A stretch of DNA of 33,378 bases from Burkholderiales bacterium (GTDB lineage: Bacteria; Pseudomonadota; Gammaproteobacteria; Burkholderiales; Usitatibacteraceae): assembly GCA_026125445.1 (NCBI GenBank), contig JAHCLE010000023.1, positions 1 through 33,378 of the forward strand. The letters run 5' to 3'. The notes under the pieces are model-generated. The model was given only the letters and a program-made list of their open reading frames with translations, made no database searches and was not told the DNA's origin. Below are positions 17,059 through 25,435 of the stretch, one piece after another (position 1 is the stretch's first letter; the number at the start of each line of letters is the position of its first letter). A program made the translations under genes and the position numbers.

Positions 17059-18753
17059 ATGATCCGCAAACTCTTGGCTGCCGCGACGATCCTCGCCGCG
17101 GCGCTCGCCCACGCCACCGCGCTAGCCGCCGACGAGCCGGCCAAGCCGGCACCGGCCTCCGAGGCCGCAGCGCCGGCACAGGCGCCCGCTACGCCAGCCG
17201 AGCAAGGCGAGGCCGTCGCCGAGGAGGCGTCCGCCACCATCTTCAATCGCAAGGTGGCCACCTTCCGCGCCACGTTCCTCGGCGTACCGCCGGCCGACCG
17301 CGCCCGACGGGCGGAAAGGGCGATCCAGGAGATCCTCGAGAAGGGCGGGCCCGGCAAGGTCACCACGCTCCGGGAAGGCCGGCGCGTGGGCATCTTCATC
17401 GACGGCGAGCTCGCCTACGCGCTCATACCGGCCGATGCCGAGCAGCTGCGCGGCCAGACGATGGAGCAGGCGATCCGGCAAACGGTGGACGCGCTCACGG
17501 GAGTCATCGCCGAGACTAAGGAGTCGCGCGACCAGTCGAAGCTCGTCTCGGCGCTCGTAGGCTCGGGCGTGGCCACCCTGATCTTTTTCGTCGCGGCGTG
17601 GGTCACCCTGCGCACCCGGACGTGGCTCGTCCTCGGGCTCGCCAAGCTCCTGCACCGCACGACCTCGCGCGTGAAGGTGGCTGGCAGCCGCCTGCTGAGC
17701 CGCGAGCGCCTCTACTCCCTGGCGCGCTGGTCCGTGCAGGCGATCGCATGGCTGGTCCTGCTGGTCCTGGCCGACCGCTGGCTCACGTACGTCCTGCTGC
17801 AGTTCCCCTACACGCGGCCCTGGGGGGAGCAGATCGACCAGTACGTGCTGGGCATCGCGGCGAAGTTCCTGCTGGGAATCGCCCGCGCGATCCCGGACCT
17901 CCTCGTCGCCTTCCTCATCTTCCTGATCGCCCGCGGGATCATCGGCATGATGAAGCCGGTGTTCGACCGCATCGCGATGGGCGAGGCCACGGGGCGCCTG
18001 CTGGACGTCGACACCGCCCGGCCGACCCGGCGGCTGTTCAACGTCGGCGTGTGGCTCTTCGCGATCGTGATGGCCTACCCCTACCTGCCGGGCTCGGGCA
18101 GCGAGGCCTTCAAGGGCATGTCCGTGCTCATCGGCCTCATGGTGACGCTCGGGGGCTCGAGCCTCGTGAGCCAGGCCTTCAGCGGCCTCATCCTCATGTA
18201 CTCGCGCACGCTGCGGGCAGGCGAATACGTGCGCGTCGCCGACACCGAGGGCACGGTCGTGGAGCTCGCGACGTTCACGACGCGGATCCGGACCGGACTG
18301 GGCGAGGAGGTGACGGTGCCCAACTCCGTGGTCCTCGCGAACGTGACGAAGAACTACTCGCGCACGGTGGACGGCCGGGGCTACATCGTCGACACGGTGG
18401 TCACCATCGGCTACGACACGCCCTGGCGGCAGGTGGAAGCGATGCTCAAGGAGGCCGCGCGGCGCACCCCCGGCGTGCTCGCGAAGCCGGCGCCCCATGT
18501 CTTCCAGACCGGGCTCTCGGACTTCTATCCGGAGTACCGGCTCGTTTGCCAGGCGGTACCCTCCGAACCCCTGCCGCGGGCCGTGGTGCTGTCGACCCTG
18601 CACGCCAACATCCAGGACGTCTTCAACGAGTACGGCGTGCAGATCATGTCGCCGCACTACCTGGGCGACCCGGCCGATGCGAAGGTGGTGCCGAAGGCGA
18701 AGTGGTACGCGAAGCCGGCGGTTCCTCCTGCGGGATCGCCGGGCGAATCCTGA
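17059..18753 (+). CDS. MscS-family mechanosensitive ion channel
   Basis: A 564-aa inner-membrane protein. A signal peptide (about 1-24, ending ATALAADE) is followed by an Ala/Pro/Glu-rich linker and a periplasmic region to about residue 160. Membrane segments then occur near 168-188, 225-250, 275-300 and 320-385. The pore-lining stretch VLIGLMVTLGGSSLVSQAFSG is Gly/Ala-rich as in MscS TM3. The beta domain follows with RAGEYVRVADTEGTVVE and EEVTVPNSVVL, the most conserved MscS motif. Larger than E. coli MscS (286 aa), it resembles the extended periplasmic-domain group. GGGAG lies about 9 nt before the ATG. Role: osmotic release valve. Confidence 0.9.
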   Translation: MIRKLLAAATILAAALAHATALAADEPAKPAPASEAAAPAQAPATPAEQGEAVAEEASATIFNRKVATFRATFLGVPPADRARRAERAIQEILEKGGPGKVTTLREGRRVGIFIDGELAYALIPADAEQLRGQTMEQAIRQTVDALTGVIAETKESRDQSKLVSALVGSGVATLIFFVAAWVTLRTRTWLVLGLAKLLHRTTSRVKVAGSRLLSRERLYSLARWSVQAIAWLVLLVLADRWLTYVLLQFPYTRPWGEQIDQYVLGIAAKFLLGIARAIPDLLVAFLIFLIARGIIGMMKPVFDRIAMGEATGRLLDVDTARPTRRLFNVGVWLFAIVMAYPYLPGSGSEAFKGMSVLIGLMVTLGGSSLVSQAFSGLILMYSRTLRAGEYVRVADTEGTVVELATFTTRIRTGLGEEVTVPNSVVLANVTKNYSRTVDGRGYIVDTVVTIGYDTPWRQVEAMLKEAARRTPGVLAKPAPHVFQTGLSDFYPEYRLVCQAVPSEPLPRAVVLSTLHANIQDVFNEYGVQIMSPHYLGDPADAKVVPKAKWYAKPAVPPAGSPGES

Positions 18754-18764
18754 GAAGCGGTCAA

Positions 18765-20243
18765 ATGGCGTCCCTCCGCATTGCGATCGTGATCTCCGCG
18801 TTCGCGTCCGTCACGATGCTCGCGGGCTGCGGGGGCGGTGGATCCGATTCCCCCGAGATCGTTCCCAAGACGGGTGAGTTCGTCCCCTCGTTCGGATCGA
18901 ACGGAATCGCGGCGCTGGACGGCAGTCCCTTTGCCGGCGCGACGGCCTCCGCGCAGTTCGCTGCGGCCGACGGCGCCTCAGGCGTGATCCGCGCCACGGG
19001 ATACCTCAAGTCCAGCTCGGTTCGCGCCCGCCTGCTTCCCGACGGCAGGCCGGACGCGGGCTTCGCCGGCATGGGCTTCGTGCTGCATCCCGCCGATCTC
19101 GCGAGCCTTCCATTCAGCACACAGCGCTCCGGGCTGGCGGTGTTCGCGAGACCGGATGGCACGGAGCTCCTCGTCGAGTCCGTGTTCCTGCCTTGCATGA
19201 CGGGCCCCACTTGCGGGCTGCTGGGCGGCCTTGGTGGATCCACCACCACCGCAGCGCGCCTGGTGGACGCGACAGGCGCCACCGTTCCGGGCTACGGAAA
19301 CCCCGGCACCGGCGAGGCACAGCTCATCATCGAGCCTATCCAAGCGCTTTCCGAGCCCTCCGGCGCGATCCTCGTCCTGGGCCGGGCGGTCGCGGGCATC
19401 GGGGGCGTGCGACGCAATTCGCTCCAGCGCCTGGCTCCCCAGGGGCTTCGGGACGATGGCTTCGCCGCCAGCACCGCCGCATCGCTCGATTGCCCGGGCC
19501 TCGATCCCCTGCGATCGACGGGTGCGGCCATGGCGCGGCGCGCGGACGGGAAGATCCTCGTCGCGCAGTCGTACGCGATGGGCACGGCTCCCGCCAATTC
19601 CACGACCTGCCTCACCCGCCTGATGCCGGACGGCACGATCGACGCCACCTTCGGCGCCGGCGGCCGCTTCACCCTCCCCTGGGACTTCCAGTTCGACACC
19701 ATGTCGCCGGTGGCCCTCCTCGCGCTGCCCAACGGCGGCTCGGCGCTCTTTCTCCAGAAGCGGCGGGAGCTGAACGGGAACTTCCATTACCACTACATGA
19801 TCGCGACGATGACCGCCGAAGGAGCGATGGATGCCGGCCGCTTCGACCGCGGCATCACGGGCCCTACGGACCTGCACGTGGCAAAGCTGGAGTCGGTCGC
19901 GCTGCAGGCCGACGGCAAGTTCCTGGTCGCGGGCTTTCCCTCCATCCCGGAGAACCCGCCGCCCTACCTGGCCGAGCGCACCCATCGCTACGACAATTCG
20001 CAGCCCCGGATCGGGCGCCTTCTCCCCGCGGGCGGCGCGGACCTCAGTTTCGGTCCGCTCGGGTCGGGCTACACGCCGCTGCTCTCCTTCGGCCAGCGAC
20101 TTTCGCCGCGGCACCTGAGCATCGGGCCGGACCGCGGCATCTTCGTCGCGGGATCCCTGGGCGCCGCCGGCCCGGTCAACGACAACGAGATCACGAAGTT
20201 CGCCGTTGGCAAGCTCATGGGAGATTCGGCGGCCGGGCAGTAA
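18765..20243 (+). CDS. Delta-60-repeat lipoprotein of unknown function
   Basis: A 492-aa protein starting 11 nt after the mscS-type gene stop, with GAGAAGCGG just upstream. A signal sequence ends in the lipobox LAGC (Cys about residue 21), followed by a Gly/Ser-rich linker, so it should be anchored as a lipoprotein. The mature part has repeated units of the delta-60/DUF5122 kind, for example LLPDGRPDAGFAGMGF, LMPDGTIDATFGAGGRF and ALQADGKFLVAGF, expected to form a beta-propeller-like fold. Several cysteines suggest disulfides in the periplasm or outside. No catalytic motif is visible. It probably shares a transcript with the channel gene. Its 3' end overlaps the convergent methyltransferase gene by 29 bp. 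Confidence 0.8.
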   Translation: MASLRIAIVISAFASVTMLAGCGGGGSDSPEIVPKTGEFVPSFGSNGIAALDGSPFAGATASAQFAAADGASGVIRATGYLKSSSVRARLLPDGRPDAGFAGMGFVLHPADLASLPFSTQRSGLAVFARPDGTELLVESVFLPCMTGPTCGLLGGLGGSTTTAARLVDATGATVPGYGNPGTGEAQLIIEPIQALSEPSGAILVLGRAVAGIGGVRRNSLQRLAPQGLRDDGFAASTAASLDCPGLDPLRSTGAAMARRADGKILVAQSYAMGTAPANSTTCLTRLMPDGTIDATFGAGGRFTLPWDFQFDTMSPVALLALPNGGSALFLQKRRELNGNFHYHYMIATMTAEGAMDAGRFDRGITGPTDLHVAKLESVALQADGKFLVAGFPSIPENPPPYLAERTHRYDNSQPRIGRLLPAGGADLSFGPLGSGYTPLLSFGQRLSPRHLSIGPDRGIFVAGSLGAAGPVNDNEITKFAVGKLMGDSAAGQ

Positions 20244-21342
20244 GGCGCCAGAGGGAGGTCACCTCGGCGGCGCGCGCGCCGTGCAGCGGGTCGGAAACGT
20301 CCGAGGCCTTGGGATGCCGCGGCTTCGCATCGAGGCGCCCGGCGACCTCGAGCCCGGCCGCGGCGATCATCGCGAGAAATCCCTCCCGGCTCCGCAGGCC
20401 CAGGTGCTCCGCGAGATCGGAGAGCACCAGCCACCCCTCACCGCCCGGCACCAGGTGCGCGGCCAGTCCCGCGAGGAAGCCGCGCAGCATCCGGCTTTCC
20501 GGATCGTAGATCCCGCGCTCGATCGGGGTGGCGGGCCGCGCGGGCACCCACGGCGGGTTGCAGACCACGAGAGCCGCGCGCCCCTCGGGGAAGAGGTCCG
20601 CCTCCACGACCTCGACCCGCTTCGCGAGGCCCAGGCGATCGACGTTCTCCCGCGCGCAGGCGAGCGCCCGGGGATCCTGGTCGGTGGCCACGACGCGCGC
20701 GATGCCGCGCCGGGCGAGCACGGCGGCCAGGACACCCGTCCCCGTGCCGACGTCGAACGCGAGGCCCAGCGACGATAGCGCCTGCGGCAGCGGCGCCTGC
20801 GCGACCAGGTCCACGTACTCGCGCCGGATGGGCGTGAAGACGCCGTAGTGCGGATGGATGCGCCCGTCGAGGGCCGGGATGGGAATGCCCTTGGCGCGCC
20901 ACTCGTGCGCGCCGACGAGGCCCAGCAGCTCCCGCAGCGACACGACCGTCGAGCCCTCGCCGGGGCCCCACGCCTCCACGCACGCCTGGCGAATGTCCGG
21001 CGCCCGCCGAAGCGCGATGCCGTAATCCGCGTCCAGCTCGATGAGCAGCATGCCCAGCGTGCGCGCGCGCTGCGCCTGGGCCTGGCGATGCAGGTGGAAG
21101 GCCTCGGCGGGCGAGGAGGGCTTCTTCGCCTTGCGCGGATGGCGATCGGCGCGCTTGGCCATCGCCGTGAGCATCTGGCGCGCGTTCTGGAAATCGCCGC
21201 GCCACAGCAGCGCGGTGCCGGCCGTAGGCACGGTCTGGCCAATCACGCGGTCGTCGACGATGGCCGGCGGCGGCGCGCCGCTGCTCGGCGCCAGCAGACC
21301 GATCGCCCTCGGCCCAGTCGATGACCGAGTGATTAAGTCCAT
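20215..21342 (-). CDS. Class I SAM-dependent methyltransferase (PrmC/RsmC-like small domain)
   Basis: A 375-aa protein. The SAM-binding motif FDVGTGTGVLAAVLARRG is near residue 200, an acidic motif II (VVATDQDPRALACARENV) follows, and NPPW (in VVCNPPWVP) near 255 is the N-methyltransferase active-site motif that binds a planar nitrogen substrate. An N-terminal ~190-residue region with ALLWRGDFQNARQML near residue 45 is typical of a proteobacterial methyltransferase subfamily. The start ATG at 21342 overlaps the stop that mazG would have in its restored frame (TAA 21335-21333), so the two are probably coupled. In the raw sequence a frameshift makes mazG read straight into this gene; I treat that apparent fusion as an artefact. 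Target (rRNA, protein or small molecule) unknown. Confidence 0.85.
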   Translation of the reverse strand: MDLITRSSTGPRAIGLLAPSSGAPPPAIVDDRVIGQTVPTAGTALLWRGDFQNARQMLTAMAKRADRHPRKAKKPSSPAEAFHLHRQAQAQRARTLGMLLIELDADYGIALRRAPDIRQACVEAWGPGEGSTVVSLRELLGLVGAHEWRAKGIPIPALDGRIHPHYGVFTPIRREYVDLVAQAPLPQALSSLGLAFDVGTGTGVLAAVLARRGIARVVATDQDPRALACARENVDRLGLAKRVEVVEADLFPEGRAALVVCNPPWVPARPATPIERGIYDPESRMLRGFLAGLAAHLVPGGEGWLVLSDLAEHLGLRSREGFLAMIAAAGLEVAGRLDAKPRHPKASDVSDPLHGARAAEVTSLWRLTARPPNLP

Positions 21343-21663
21343 GCTAGGCTCGGTGCTTTGCGGGCGGTTCCGCGCTTGATATGGTACTTCACCCCGGCGA
21401 CCATCTTGGCGGCTCGTCGGATGCTTGTCGGCGAGCCGGATGAGGTAGAGAAGGACGTCCGCGATCTCCTCGCCGGCGGCCGCGAGGACCTCCGGCGACG
21501 GGCGGCGGCTCTGCTCCTCGGTGAGCCACTGGAAATTCTCGAGCAGCTCGCCCGCCTCGCCTGCGAGCGCCATCGCGAGGTTCTTGGGCGAGTGGAACTG
21601 GTCCCAGTCGCGCTCTTCGGCGAATTGCCTCAACTGGTTGCGGAGCTCTTCGACTTCGGTCAC
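21333..21663 (-). pseudogene. MazG-like nucleotide pyrophosphohydrolase, frameshifted near its 3' end
   Basis: Starts at GTG 21663 with GGGAGG about 9 nt upstream. The first ~70 codons match the MazG-like/dCTP-pyrophosphatase family: FAEERDWDQFHSPKNLAMAL, the EAGELLENFQW helix carrying metal-binding Glu residues, and EEIADVLLYLIRLAD with the second E..D pair. After LADK the expected C-terminal helix continues only in the +1 frame (AAKMVAGVKYHIKRGTARKA) and ends at TAA 21335-21333. The total of 331 nt is one more than a multiple of three, as expected for a single 1-nt insertion around 21410-21440. A restored gene would encode about 109 aa, normal for the family. Its role would be hydrolysis of non-canonical or excess dNTPs. 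Either a sequence error or an early pseudogene. Confidence 0.75.
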
Positions 21664-21752
21664 GTCACGGCCTCCCGGGTTGCCTCCAGCCGAGCTTACG
21701 CCATCCCGACGAGGTCGTCCGGGCGCCACCGGCGGCGTACCATGAAGACGCC

Positions 21753-22430
21753 ATGAGAGCTTCCTGGTCACTGTTGCTCGCCGCCGCGCTTTGCCTGGGC
21801 GGATGCCCGGACGAGGTCACCGTGGCGCTCGGGGACCAGGGGAGCTCCGCCGACCCCTACGCCAACGCCCGGCGCGAGATGGTCGCCACCCAGATCCGGG
21901 CGCGCGGCGTGCGCGATCCGAGGGTGCTCGCGGCGATGGAGCGCGTGCCGCGCCACGAGTTCGTTCCTCCCGTCGCGCGCACCGCCGCCTACGGCGACCA
22001 CCCGCTGCCCATCGGCCACGGCCAGACCATCTCGCAGCCCTTCATCGTCGCGTTCATGACCGAGGCGCTGAAGCCCGCGCCGACCGACCGCGTGCTCGAG
22101 GTCGGCACCGGCTGCGCCAACCACGGAGCCGCGGGCCAGCTCGTAGTCTACGATCGAATCGACCGCTGGGCGACACGCCTCTCCGGCTCGGCTGGCGGCA
22201 TCCACGTGCGCGTCGGCGACGGCTACAGGCGGCGAGCCCCGACGCGCGATCATCTGTTCGCCGGAGCGTGCCCCGGCCGCTGGTCGCTTCGGGACGGCGA
22301 CACATGGTGATCCCCGTGGGCGAGGTGAGAGCCGGGCAGGGAGCTCTACGTGCTGGAAAAGCACGAGGGCCGGGTGGTGGCGCTGTTTCCTGTTGCTGAC
22401 CCCATGTTGGGCCAAGGCACAGAACGTTGA
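21753..22430 (+). pseudogene. pcm: Protein-L-isoaspartate O-methyltransferase (lipoprotein type), frameshifted
   Basis: The first ~120 codons are intact. A signal sequence has the lipobox LGGC, then REMVATQIRARGVRDPRVL, ERVPRHEFVPP, the active-site region PLPIGHGQTISQPFIVAFM and the SAM motif VLEVGTG, all PIMT hallmarks. Beyond about 22110 the frame breaks. GGIHVRVGDGYR is in the first frame, AIICSPER in the next, VPRPLVASG and HMVIPVGEVRAGQ in the third, and ELYVLEKHEGRVVALFPV back in the first, ending at TGA 22428-22430. So at least three indels occur in about 320 bp, and the straight ORF stops early at 22310. PIMT repairs isoaspartyl residues; the lipobox suggests an envelope form. Confidence 0.8.
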
Positions 22431-23299
22431 TGGGCGTACTCGATGCAGGCCACCGAGGAGGCCCTGCTCGCTACGCGAAGTGGAGATCCCCGAGCCAGGC
22501 GCTGGCGACTCTTTCGTGCGCATGCGCACGGCGGGAACTCAACGGCGAAGTTCATCGTGGGCACGGCTCACCAGAGCGGATCAGGTGAGCGATCGGCATG
22601 GAGAGAACGTGTGGCAGCTCGGCATCAGGGTCACCGCTTCCCGCGTGTGGGCGGCGCGCGTGATAGGCGCTGCGCCGGCGCCTTCTCAGTACGCTCATGG
22701 ACGACGCGAGGCTGCCCGAGGGCGTTTCGAGAGGAGGCCGCGTCGATACCACTCGCCTTCCTCGTGGTGCGACATGCTCTTCACTTGGCTCGCGCCGGTG
22801 GGCCAGCGTGATCCTCCAGGCATTGGGGTGGCGCGCCTGGGCGGCCAAGGAACGCGGCGCCAGGTCATCGGGACTTCCGGCTCGCAGAGAAGCCTCGACA
22901 AGCTGAGCCGCCTGGGGCGGCTGTGGACTCGACTTTGGCTGCGCAAGGCCGATTTCCCGGCCCGCGGTGATGCGAGCCACGGGCGGCAAGGGCGTCGACA
23001 CGGTCGAGGAGCTCCCGTCATCGCGGTGCGTTGCTCGATGTCGAGCGACTCGCCACCGTGGGCTACGTGGACGGCATCCTCGGGGCCGAGATCGACATCC
23101 AGGCCCTGCACGCCAAGCGCCTGACCCTCTTCGGCGTGTCGGGTAAACTGCGCTTCCACGGTCGTGGCCAAACCTGATGCCGGCCGCACGCGCTCATCAA
23201 GCCGACCGCGTCTTCCCGTTCGGCGAGCTCCATCAGGCACGCGCGCACATGGAAGCGAACCGCCACGTCGGCAAGATCGTCCTGTCGATTCCCGAATGA
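22431..23299 (+). pseudogene. Zinc-independent quinone oxidoreductase (MDR family), multiply frameshifted
   Basis: No single frame encodes the protein, but successive fragments in changing frames follow the family in order. They are LREVEIPEPGAGDSFVRMRT (22471 on), AKFIVG, ARLPEGVS, EEAASIPLAFLVVR, DMLFTW, VIGTSGSQRSLDKLSRLG, VMRATGGKGVDTVEE, LATVGYVDGILGAEIDIQAL and HAKRLTLFGVSGKL. The last is FPFGELHQARAHMEANRHVG, then KIVLSIPE and TGA at 23297-23299. At least six frame changes are needed in about 870 bp. The stretch would otherwise appear as a 1-kb gap before the Bug-type gene. The start is uncertain. Confidence 0.75.
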
Positions 23300-23328
23300 C
23301 CATGACAACGAAAATCCCGGGAGGAACC

Positions 23329-24297
23329 ATGATCCGCACCCTCGCGCTGGCCACGGCGCTGGCCGCAGCCAACCTCGGCGCCGACGCGCTGGCCCAGGGC
23401 TATCCGACGAAACCCGTCCGCCTCGTCGTGGGCTTCGCGCCCGGTGGAGCGGCGGACACGGTGGGACGAGCGCTCGCCGGGGGGCTCAGCCGCGAGCTCG
23501 GGCAGCCCATCGTCATCGAGAACCGCGCCGGCGCGGGCTCCTCGATCGCGGCGGACAACGTCGCCAAGTCGCCGCCGGACGGCTACAGCGTGCTGATCGC
23601 GAGCCCCGCCGCCATCTCGGTGAACCCCGCGCTCAACCCGAAGCTCCCGTACAAGCCGGGCGACCTCGCGCCCATCGCCCAGGTGTCTTCCTCGCCGCTC
23701 GTCATCGTGGTGAACCCGGCCACGGGCATCAAGTCGGTGAAGGAGCTCATCGCCGCGGCGACCAAGGCGCCCGGAACGCTCAACTACGCCACCTCGGGCG
23801 TGGGCTCCGCGCCGCACTTCGGCGCCGCCTACTTCAGCCAGGTCACCGGCGTGAACATGGTGCACGTGCCCTTCAAGGGCGGCTCGCCGGCGGTGGTCTC
23901 GGTCGTCGCCGGCGACACCCAGCTCACCTTCGCCACCCCGCCTTCGGTGCTGGGCATGGTGAAGGGCGGGCGGCTGCGCGCGCTGGCCGTGACCAAGCGC
24001 GAGCGCTCGTCCCTCATGCCCGAGATCCCCGGCATGGCGGAAGCGGGCGTGCCCGACTACGCCATCTCGTTCTGGTACGGGCTGTTCGTCCCCGCGGGCA
24101 CGCCGCCGGAGATCGTGAAGAAGCTCTTCGAGGCGACGGTCGCGGCGGCCAGGCGGCCGGAGTTCAAGGAGGCGCTGGCCCGCGAAGGCACGGAGGTGTC
24201 GATCTCGCGCTCCCCCGAGGACTTCGCCGCCTTCCTCGCCGAGGACGCCAAGTTCTGGGTGAAGCTCGCGAAGGAATCGGGCGCCAAGGCCGAATAG
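23329..24297 (+). CDS. Tripartite tricarboxylate transporter substrate-binding protein (Bug/TctC family)
   Basis: A 322-aa periplasmic protein. The ATG at 23329 has an excellent Shine-Dalgarno (GGGAGGAACC then ATG). The signal peptide (about 1-24) ends ADALAQG. Mature features of the Bug family are YPTKPVRLVVGFAPGGAADT, IENRAGAGSSIAADNVAKSP, the DGYSVLIAS strand, the LNYATSGVGSAPHFGA hinge region and VPFKGGSPAVVSVVAGD. No TctA/TctB membrane genes are nearby, which is common because these binding proteins are often orphan. Ligand is likely a carboxylate or similar small molecule. Confidence 0.95.
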   Translation: MIRTLALATALAAANLGADALAQGYPTKPVRLVVGFAPGGAADTVGRALAGGLSRELGQPIVIENRAGAGSSIAADNVAKSPPDGYSVLIASPAAISVNPALNPKLPYKPGDLAPIAQVSSSPLVIVVNPATGIKSVKELIAAATKAPGTLNYATSGVGSAPHFGAAYFSQVTGVNMVHVPFKGGSPAVVSVVAGDTQLTFATPPSVLGMVKGGRLRALAVTKRERSSLMPEIPGMAEAGVPDYAISFWYGLFVPAGTPPEIVKKLFEATVAAARRPEFKEALAREGTEVSISRSPEDFAAFLAEDAKFWVKLAKESGAKAE

Positions 24298-24303
24298 CGT
24301 CGC

Positions 24304-24317
24304 GGCGCCGAAGCGCC
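24304..24317. other. Small hairpin between convergent genes
   Basis: GGCGC-CGAA-GCGCC is a perfect 5-bp stem with a CGAA tetraloop, sitting exactly between the stop of the Bug-type gene and that of the convergent small-protein gene. No T-tract follows on either strand, so intrinsic termination is doubtful; it may only insulate or stabilise the ends. Confidence 0.3.
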
Positions 24318-24668
24318 TCAGTTCTTGACAATCGAGATGAGCGTGTCCTTCATCATCTTGCCGGTCGCCATGTCCATCCAGGGGTTCTGGATGGTGACCA
24401 TGACGGGCCCGTTCATGAAGGCCGCGGACTCCTTGTCGACCGCCATCTCCTTCAGGGGCGGCTGCTTGCGGTAGAACTCCGCGACCTTGGCCACGCCGTC
24501 GGTCGTGCGGTAGGCGAAGCCGTTCACCTTCAGCTTGTCCTTCAGGTCGCGCGTGACCGCCGCGTCCGCCTTCGCGCCCGGGTAGACCGTCACGCCGAAT
24601 GGCGCCTCGGCGCTAGCCTGCGCCATCCAAAGCGCCGCGATCGCCATCGCCACGAGTCTCTTCACCAT
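24318..24668 (-). CDS. Small secreted protein of unknown function
   Basis: A 116-aa protein with a clear signal peptide (about 1-20, ending MAQASAEA) and a strong Shine-Dalgarno (GGAGGAGGAGG) about 5 nt before the ATG. The mature part of about 96 residues has VTVYPGAKADAAV, then a FAYRTTDGVAKVAEFYRKQ segment. That YPGA...V..FY arrangement recurs in small secreted bacterial proteins, but I do not recognise a named family. No cysteines and no catalytic motif are visible. It is convergent with the Bug-type gene and divergent from the NADP oxidoreductase gene. Confidence 0.75.
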   Translation of the reverse strand: MVKRLVAMAIAALWMAQASAEAPFGVTVYPGAKADAAVTRDLKDKLKVNGFAYRTTDGVAKVAEFYRKQPPLKEMAVDKESAAFMNGPVMVTIQNPWMDMATGKMMKDTLISIVKN

Positions 24669-24793
24669 GGTCCTCCTCCTCCGGAAGGGCTCCGTCAGGA
24701 AAGGCTAGGCGCCACCCCGGGGCGGCGGTTGACCCAGATCAGGAGCCGCGCAGCGGGCGATAATGGAATTTTCGGCAAGCGAGGGAGACTCTC

Positions 24794-25429
24794 ATGAAGG
24801 TGGGCGTCATCGGATCGGGCGTGGTGGGCCAGGTGCTGGGCAGCGGCTTCCTGCGGCACGGTCACGAGGTGGTGATCGGCACGCGCGACCCGGCGAAGCT
24901 CGCGGCTTGGGCGAAGGACAATCCCGCGGGGCGCGTGGGCAGCTTCGCCGATGCCGCGGAGTTCGGCGAAGTGGTCGTGCTCGCCGTCGGGGGAGGCGTG
25001 GCCGCGGATGCCCTCGCGGCCGCAGGCGGCGGGCGCCTCGCGGGGAAGGTGGTGCTGGACGCCACGAACCCGATCTCGGGCGCGCCGAAGAACGGCGTGC
25101 TGCCCTTCTTCACCGACTACAACGAGTCCCTCATGGAACGCCTGCAGCGGCAGTTCCCGGCGGCCCGGTTCGTAAAGGCCTTCAGCTGCGTGGGCAACGC
25201 GCGGATGGTCAACCCGGACTTCGGCGGCACGAGGCCCACGATGTTCATCTGCGGCAACGACGCGGCGGCGAAGTCGGTGGCCACCGGAATCCTCGACCAG
25301 TTCGGCTGGGAGACCGAGGACATGGGCGGCGCGGAAGCCGCGCGGGCGATCGAGCCCTTGTGCATCCTCTGGTGCATCCCGGGATTCGCCCGGAACCAGT
25401 GGACGCACGCCTTCAAGCTGCTGAAGTAG
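24794..25429 (+). CDS. NADP oxidoreductase, coenzyme F420-dependent-reductase-like
   Basis: A 211-aa protein with GAGGGAGA just before the ATG. The N-terminal dinucleotide fold is GSGVVGQVLGSGFLRHGHEV (7-26), followed by IGTRDP, in which the Arg suggests NADP(H). The segments VVLDATNPISG and FVKAFSCVGNARMVNPDFGG match the F420-reductase-like/ProC-related NAD-binding family common in bacteria that lack F420. The C terminus has IEPLCILWCIPGF, a conserved hydrophobic helix of the family. Substrate unknown. It ends 6 bp from the convergent quinone oxidoreductase. Confidence 0.88.
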   Translation: MKVGVIGSGVVGQVLGSGFLRHGHEVVIGTRDPAKLAAWAKDNPAGRVGSFADAAEFGEVVVLAVGGGVAADALAAAGGGRLAGKVVLDATNPISGAPKNGVLPFFTDYNESLMERLQRQFPAARFVKAFSCVGNARMVNPDFGGTRPTMFICGNDAAAKSVATGILDQFGWETEDMGGAEAARAIEPLCILWCIPGFARNQWTHAFKLLK

Positions 25430-25435
25430 CGCCGC

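Noticed and set aside
13442-17179. A 1245-aa minus-strand protein covering the AAR-like gene and the alcohol dehydrogenase region
   Set aside because: The N-terminal ~540 residues are antisense to a clear Fe-ADH gene. The ATG at 15547 with a ribosome site is the natural start.
20215-21771. A single 518-aa MazG-methyltransferase fusion protein
   Set aside because: The MazG C terminus continues in the +1 frame to its own TAA at 21335-21333, overlapping the methyltransferase ATG. The fusion results from a 1-nt shift.
24729-24764. TTGACC and GATAAT as a promoter for the NADP oxidoreductase gene
   Set aside because: The spacing of 24 nt is too long for a sigma70 promoter.
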